Shown piece after piece: positions 14,216-16,788 of a stretch of DNA of 16,788 nt. The stretch is from JACVRU01 sp040905885. GTDB lineage: Bacteria > Actinomycetota > Thermoleophilia > Gaiellales > Gaiellaceae. Location of the stretch: contig JBBDQR010000163.1 in assembly GCA_040905885.1 (NCBI GenBank), forward strand, positions 1-16,788, read 5' to 3'. The position numbers were made by a program, and so were the translations under genes. The notes under the pieces were generated by a model. The model saw nothing but the letters and a program-made list of their open reading frames with translations, searched no databases and had not been told where the DNA came from. The stretch's first letter is position 1. Each line of letters begins with the position of its first letter.

Positions 14216-14622
14216 TCGAGATCGAGGCCGCCGGGTTCCGCTTCCTCGCGCGCTGGGAGGAGGAGGCCGCGCCTCGGACCGTGGCCGCGTTCCGCCGGAT
14301 CCTGCCGTTCGAGGACCGGATCATCCACTGCCGGTGGAGCGGCGAGTCGAGCTGGATCCCGTGGGGCGACCGCGAGCTCGGCGTCGGCCCCGAGAACGCG
14401 ACCAGCTATCCGGCGCCGGGCCAGCTGCTGCTCTACCCGGGCGGGATCAGCGAGACCGAGCTCCTCTTTCCCTACGGACACTGCTGCTTCGCCAGCAAGG
14501 CGGGCCAGCTGGCGGGGAACCACTTCGCCACGCTCGTCGAGGGGCACGAGCACCTGCCGGAGCTGGGGAGGCTGACGCTCTGGGAGGGCGCCCAGCCGAT
14601 CAGCTTCCGCGAAGCGAACTGA
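14212..14622 (+). CDS. DUF3830 family protein, cyclophilin-like
   Basis: 136-residue soluble protein starting MIEIEAAGFRFLARWEEEAAP. Family landmarks are HCRWSGESSWIPWG (39-52), ENATSYPAPGQLLLYPGG (61-78), SETELLFPYG (80-89) and FASKAGQLAGNHFA (93-106). I recognise this as DUF3830, predicted to have a cyclophilin-like beta-barrel; no biochemical role is known to me, although members tend to sit beside amidohydrolase and ureide or hydantoin genes. The open frame extends seven codons further upstream, but ATG at 14212 gives an ATGA overlap with puuD and the expected N-terminus. It is last in the rightward operon; a GC-rich hairpin begins eight bases after its stop. Context suggests a role late in urate or ureide processing (for example handling of allantoin or an intermediate); this is inference. 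Confidence 0.85.
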   Translation: MIEIEAAGFRFLARWEEEAAPRTVAAFRRILPFEDRIIHCRWSGESSWIPWGDRELGVGPENATSYPAPGQLLLYPGGISETELLFPYGHCCFASKAGQLAGNHFATLVEGHEHLPELGRLTLWEGAQPISFREAN

Positions 14623-14625
14623 GCG

Positions 14626-14772
14626 CTAGCGCGCGGCGTGCTGCCGCGCGAGGTCGAGCGCGGCGGCCAGCAGCAGGCCGCCGGCCCACCAGTTGACGGG
14701 ATCGAAGTTGAGCCCGTTCGGGTCGCCGACGTTGTTCGCGATCAGCCAGACGATGAACCAGACGAGGGTCAT
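14626..14772 (-). CDS. 48-residue membrane microprotein coupled to the M20 hydrolase
   Basis: Small ORF of 48 codons opening MTLVWFIVWLIANNVGDPNG and ending in a basic tail (LARQHAAR). It has two hydrophobic segments (about 2-13 and 27-40) separated by a polar turn with GDPNGLNFDP, consistent with a hairpin or single-pass membrane peptide. I know no family for it. Support for it being real: the ATG at 14772 forms an exact ATGA overlap with the hydrolase stop, the composition is strongly membrane-like, and the region would otherwise be empty between two convergent stops. It ends three bases from the stop of the convergent DUF3830 gene. It may be a subunit or membrane tether for the hydrolase, or an unrelated small protein; undecided. 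Confidence 0.65.
   Translation of the reverse strand: MTLVWFIVWLIANNVGDPNGLNFDPVNWWAGGLLLAAALDLARQHAAR
14630..14650. terminator. GC-rich hairpin between convergent operons
   Basis: CGCGCGGC (14630-14637) and GCCGCGCG (14643-14650) are perfect reverse complements around a five-base loop (GTGCT), an all-G/C 8-bp stem. It starts eight bases after the DUF3830 stop and lies in the last codons of the microprotein on the other strand. A ten-base palindrome GCGCTAGCGC (14623-14632) immediately precedes and overlaps it. There is no U-run on either side, so it would be a U-less terminator or a transcript-end stabiliser. Confidence 0.4.
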
Positions 14773-15821
14773 GCCCCGAGTATTCGGAGTGCGTCCCCCA
14801 GTACCTCCACGGCGAGCGCGACGTCCTCGGGGCTCGAGTCCTCGTCGGGCGAGTGGCTGACTCCGCCGGCGAGCGACCGGACGAACAGCATCCCGGCCCG
14901 CACCCCGTGCGAGGCGAGGATGCCGGCGTCGTGCCCGGCGCCCGACGCGAGCTCCACGACCGGCAGTCCCCTCCGCTCGAGCGTCCCCCGGAGCACCGCC
15001 CGCACGCCCTCGTCCATCACCGCGGGCTCTGTCCGCGGCTCGCGCTCGAGTCCGAGCACGTCGAGCAGGGCGTCCAGCCGCGCCGTGTCCGGCGCCCGGG
15101 CGTCGACGGTCAGCCGGACGCGGCCGGGGATCACGTTGACGCCGCCCGGCTCGGCCTCGACCACCCCGACCGTGCCCACCGCCTCGGGGATCGCGCGCGC
15201 CGCGTCGCGGACGCGGAGGACGTACTCGGCCGCGGCGACGAGGGCGTCGTCGCGGGCGTCCATCGGGGTCGTGCCGGCGTGCCCGGCCGCCCCTTCGATG
15301 ACGACCTCCCGCCGGGCGTAGCCGACGATCCCGGTGACCACGGCGAGCGGCGCCCCCGCGGTCGCCAGCCTCGGGCCCTGCTCGACGTGCACCTCCAGGA
15401 AGGTCTCCGGCAGGCTTCCCACCTCGCAGCGCGCCCTGCTCCCCACGCAGCCGACCTCTTCCCCGCGGAACACGACCACGGCCAGCGGGCGCTCCCGGGG
15501 CCCGATCCGCTCGAGCGCCTCGATCGCCGCGACGACCCCGAGCGCGCCGTCGAAGCGGCCTCCCTCGGGCACCGAGTCGAGGTGCGAGCCCGCCCAGACC
15601 TCCCCGCCCCGCCCCGGAAAACGGCCGACGAGGTTGCCGGCGGCGTCCCGCTCGACCGCCAGTCCCGCCTCCTCCATCCAGGCCGCCGCGAGCTCGTGGG
15701 CGGCGTCCTCGGCGGGGCTGCCGGAGGCCCGGTTCGCGCCCCGCCCGCCCCCGAGCCGGTAGAGCTCCTCGAGCCGGTCGAAGACGCGTTTGGAATCGGC
15801 CGCCGCGCCCTTTACATTCAC
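14769..15821 (-). CDS. M20-family amidohydrolase, allantoate amidohydrolase/carbamoylase type (compact form)
   Basis: 350-residue zinc hydrolase of the AllC/N-carbamoyl-L-amino-acid hydrolase branch of M20. Metal-site motifs: AGSHLDSVPEGGRFDGALG (77-95; H80, D91), RGEEVG (119-124; E121/E122), EVHVEQGP (143-150; H145) and SHSPDE (322-327; H323). The dimerisation domain spans about 165-275 (GYARREVVIEGAAGHAGTTP). Members are usually 400-420 residues; here the segment between the EE motif and EVHVEQGP is about 40 residues shorter than typical. In this neighbourhood allantoate (to ureidoglycine/ureidoglycolate, CO2 and ammonia) is the likely substrate, but an N-carbamoyl amino acid or ureidoglycolate hydrolase is possible. 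The start is GTG at 15821; the longer frame reaches into the divergent permease gene. No clear ribosome site. The stop overlaps the microprotein ATG. Confidence 0.83.
   Translation of the reverse strand: MNVKGAAADSKRVFDRLEELYRLGGGRGANRASGSPAEDAAHELAAAWMEEAGLAVERDAAGNLVGRFPGRGGEVWAGSHLDSVPEGGRFDGALGVVAAIEALERIGPRERPLAVVVFRGEEVGCVGSRARCEVGSLPETFLEVHVEQGPRLATAGAPLAVVTGIVGYARREVVIEGAAGHAGTTPMDARDDALVAAAEYVLRVRDAARAIPEAVGTVGVVEAEPGGVNVIPGRVRLTVDARAPDTARLDALLDVLGLEREPRTEPAVMDEGVRAVLRGTLERRGLPVVELASGAGHDAGILASHGVRAGMLFVRSLAGGVSHSPDEDSSPEDVALAVEVLGDALRILGA
15790..15818 (+). promoter_or_regulatory. Sigma-70-like promoter for the purine permease
   Basis: TTGGAA (15790-15795) and TACATT (15813-15818) are separated by exactly 17 bases. 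They match the -35 and -10 patterns well for such GC-rich DNA. A start near 15825 would give a leader of about 30 bases that includes the AAGGAG ribosome site. The promoter lies inside the first codons of the divergent M20 hydrolase, so the two transcripts would overlap. Confidence 0.5.
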
Positions 15822-15840
15822 GTCGGCAAACCCCCATCGA

Positions 15841-15846
15841 AAGGAG
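15841..15846 (+). promoter_or_regulatory. Strong ribosome binding site for the permease
   Basis: AAGGAG (in GAAAGGAG) ends eight bases before the ATG at 15855. It settles the start at 15855 over the in-frame ATG at 15864 and contrasts with the leaderless-looking operons at 9415-9438. Confidence 0.75.
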
Positions 15847-15854
15847 CTGCGGCG

Positions 15855-16788
15855 ATGACAAGCATGGCGGCGAGCCTGGAGCAGTCCCGGCTCGGCCAAC
15901 GCTTCCGGTTCGCGGAGAACGGCACCACCCTGGCGCGGGACACCGTCGCCGGCGTGACGACCTTCATCGTCATGTCCTACATCATCTTCGTGAACCCCGG
16001 AATCCTCACGAGCGTCCCCGGGCTCGAGTTCGACGCGGTGCTGACGTCGACGTGCATCGTCGCCGGAGTCCTGACGATCATCATGGGTCTCTACACGAAC
16101 CGTGCGTTCGCGCTCGCGCCCGGGCTCGGCCTCAACGCGACGGTCGCGTTCACCCTCGTCGCGGGAGAGGGGCTCTCGTTCCCCGAGGCGATGGGGATCA
16201 TCGTGCTCGAGGGCGCGCTGGTCACAGCGCTCGTCCTCGTCGGCTGGCGGGAGGCGGTGATGGAGGCGATCCCGCTCGAGCTCAAGAAGGCGATCGCGAT
16301 CGGCATCGGGCTGTTCATCGCCTTCATCGGGCTCGACGCGTCCGGCCTGCTCGTGCGGGCCGAGGCCGGGGCCGGGCCCCCGGTGCAGCTCGTCGACTTC
16401 ACGAGCTGGCCTGTAGCCGTCGTGATCTTCGGGATCGTCGTCACGATCGGCATGCGGGCAATGGGGATCCGAGGCGACCTGCTCATCGGGATCGTCCTCA
16501 CGACGGTCTTCGCCACCATCCTCAACTACGCGACCGACGACGGCGTCTACGCGCGAGAGACCGGCTGGGGCTGGTGGCCCGGCGACGTCTTCCAGTCGCC
16601 CGACTTCTCGCTCATGGGAGACGTCAGCCTCGACGCGTTCTCGGCGGCGAAGCTCGGCGTGATCGGAGCGCTGGCGTTCGTCTTCACCCTCTTCCTCGCC
16701 GACTTCTTCGACACGATGGGCACGCTCGTCGGTGTCGGCAAGCAGGCCGGCTACCTCGACAAGGAGGGGCGCCTTCCCGACGTGCGGA
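15855..16788 (+). CDS. NCS2/AzgA-type purine permease (3' end outside window)
   Basis: 311 codons are visible and the frame is still open at the window end; the family is about 430-490 residues. A cytoplasmic N-terminus (1-30) leads into the first helices (VAGVTTFIVMSYIIFVNPGI), then the substrate-site helix NRAFALAPGLGLNATVAFTL (residues about 82-101), and near the end DFFDTMGTLVGVGKQAGYL, both hallmarks of the AzgA (adenine/guanine/hypoxanthine) branch rather than the UraA/UacT xanthine-urate branch. It is predicted to import purine bases by proton symport and thus feed adenine deaminase and xanthine dehydrogenase. It has its own promoter and strong AAGGAG site and is divergent from the M20 hydrolase with 33 bases between starts. 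Exact substrate among purines is not determinable. Confidence 0.9.
   Translation, partial: MTSMAASLEQSRLGQRFRFAENGTTLARDTVAGVTTFIVMSYIIFVNPGILTSVPGLEFDAVLTSTCIVAGVLTIIMGLYTNRAFALAPGLGLNATVAFTLVAGEGLSFPEAMGIIVLEGALVTALVLVGWREAVMEAIPLELKKAIAIGIGLFIAFIGLDASGLLVRAEAGAGPPVQLVDFTSWPVAVVIFGIVVTIGMRAMGIRGDLLIGIVLTTVFATILNYATDDGVYARETGWGWWPGDVFQSPDFSLMGDVSLDAFSAAKLGVIGALAFVFTLFLADFFDTMGTLVGVGKQAGYLDKEGRLPDVR

Overview
The window is very GC-rich DNA with strong G/C third-position bias, frequent GTG starts and 1-, 4- or 16-25-base overlaps between consecutive genes. Together with the protein families this suggests a high-GC actinobacterium, possibly a deep-branching soil lineage such as Thermoleophilia/Gaiellales; the lineage is inferred, since no rRNA or other marker gene is present. 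There is no tRNA, rRNA, CRISPR array, IS element or phage gene, and no gene-free stretch over 300 bases.

Layout. (1) 1-2194 is a mixed left flank: the 3' end of an unidentified gene, a two-gene EthD-domain/crotonase operon reading left, and a VOC-domain protein plus a YdcZ-type transporter reading right. (2) 2184-9415 is a six-gene operon reading left: polytopic glycosyltransferase-like protein, then the FAD (pucC), iron-sulfur (pucE) and molybdenum (pucD) subunits of a xanthine dehydrogenase, then a membrane-anchored Cys-free cupredoxin-like protein and a ten-helix membrane protein of the type labelled 'fenitrothion hydrolase'. (3) 9438-14622 is a divergent six-gene operon reading right: adenine deaminase, 8-oxoguanine deaminase-like amidohydrolase, 5-hydroxyisourate hydrolase, OHCU decarboxylase, membrane urate oxidase PuuD with a cytochrome c tail, and a DUF3830 protein. 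(4) 14626-16788 holds a compact allantoate amidohydrolase/carbamoylase-type M20 enzyme coupled to a 48-residue membrane microprotein, reading left, and a divergent NCS2/AzgA-type purine permease cut by the window end.

The purine genes form a nearly continuous route. The permease imports purine bases; adenine deaminase makes hypoxanthine; xanthine dehydrogenase carries hypoxanthine and xanthine to urate; the 8-oxoguanine deaminase would deliver urate directly from the oxidised base; PuuD makes 5-hydroxyisourate; UraH and UraD take it to (S)-allantoin; and the M20 enzyme would act on allantoate. Allantoinase and a conventional guanine deaminase are not in the window.

The points most worth a second look are: two divergent operons that appear to start from overlapping -10 boxes in a 22-base gap, both apparently leaderless; a probable CTG start overlapping a TGA stop; a cupredoxin-like/polytopic membrane pair attached to xanthine dehydrogenase; a glycosyltransferase-like gene at the head of the same operon; and two small or uncharacterised proteins (DUF3830 and the microprotein) coupled to pathway enzymes.
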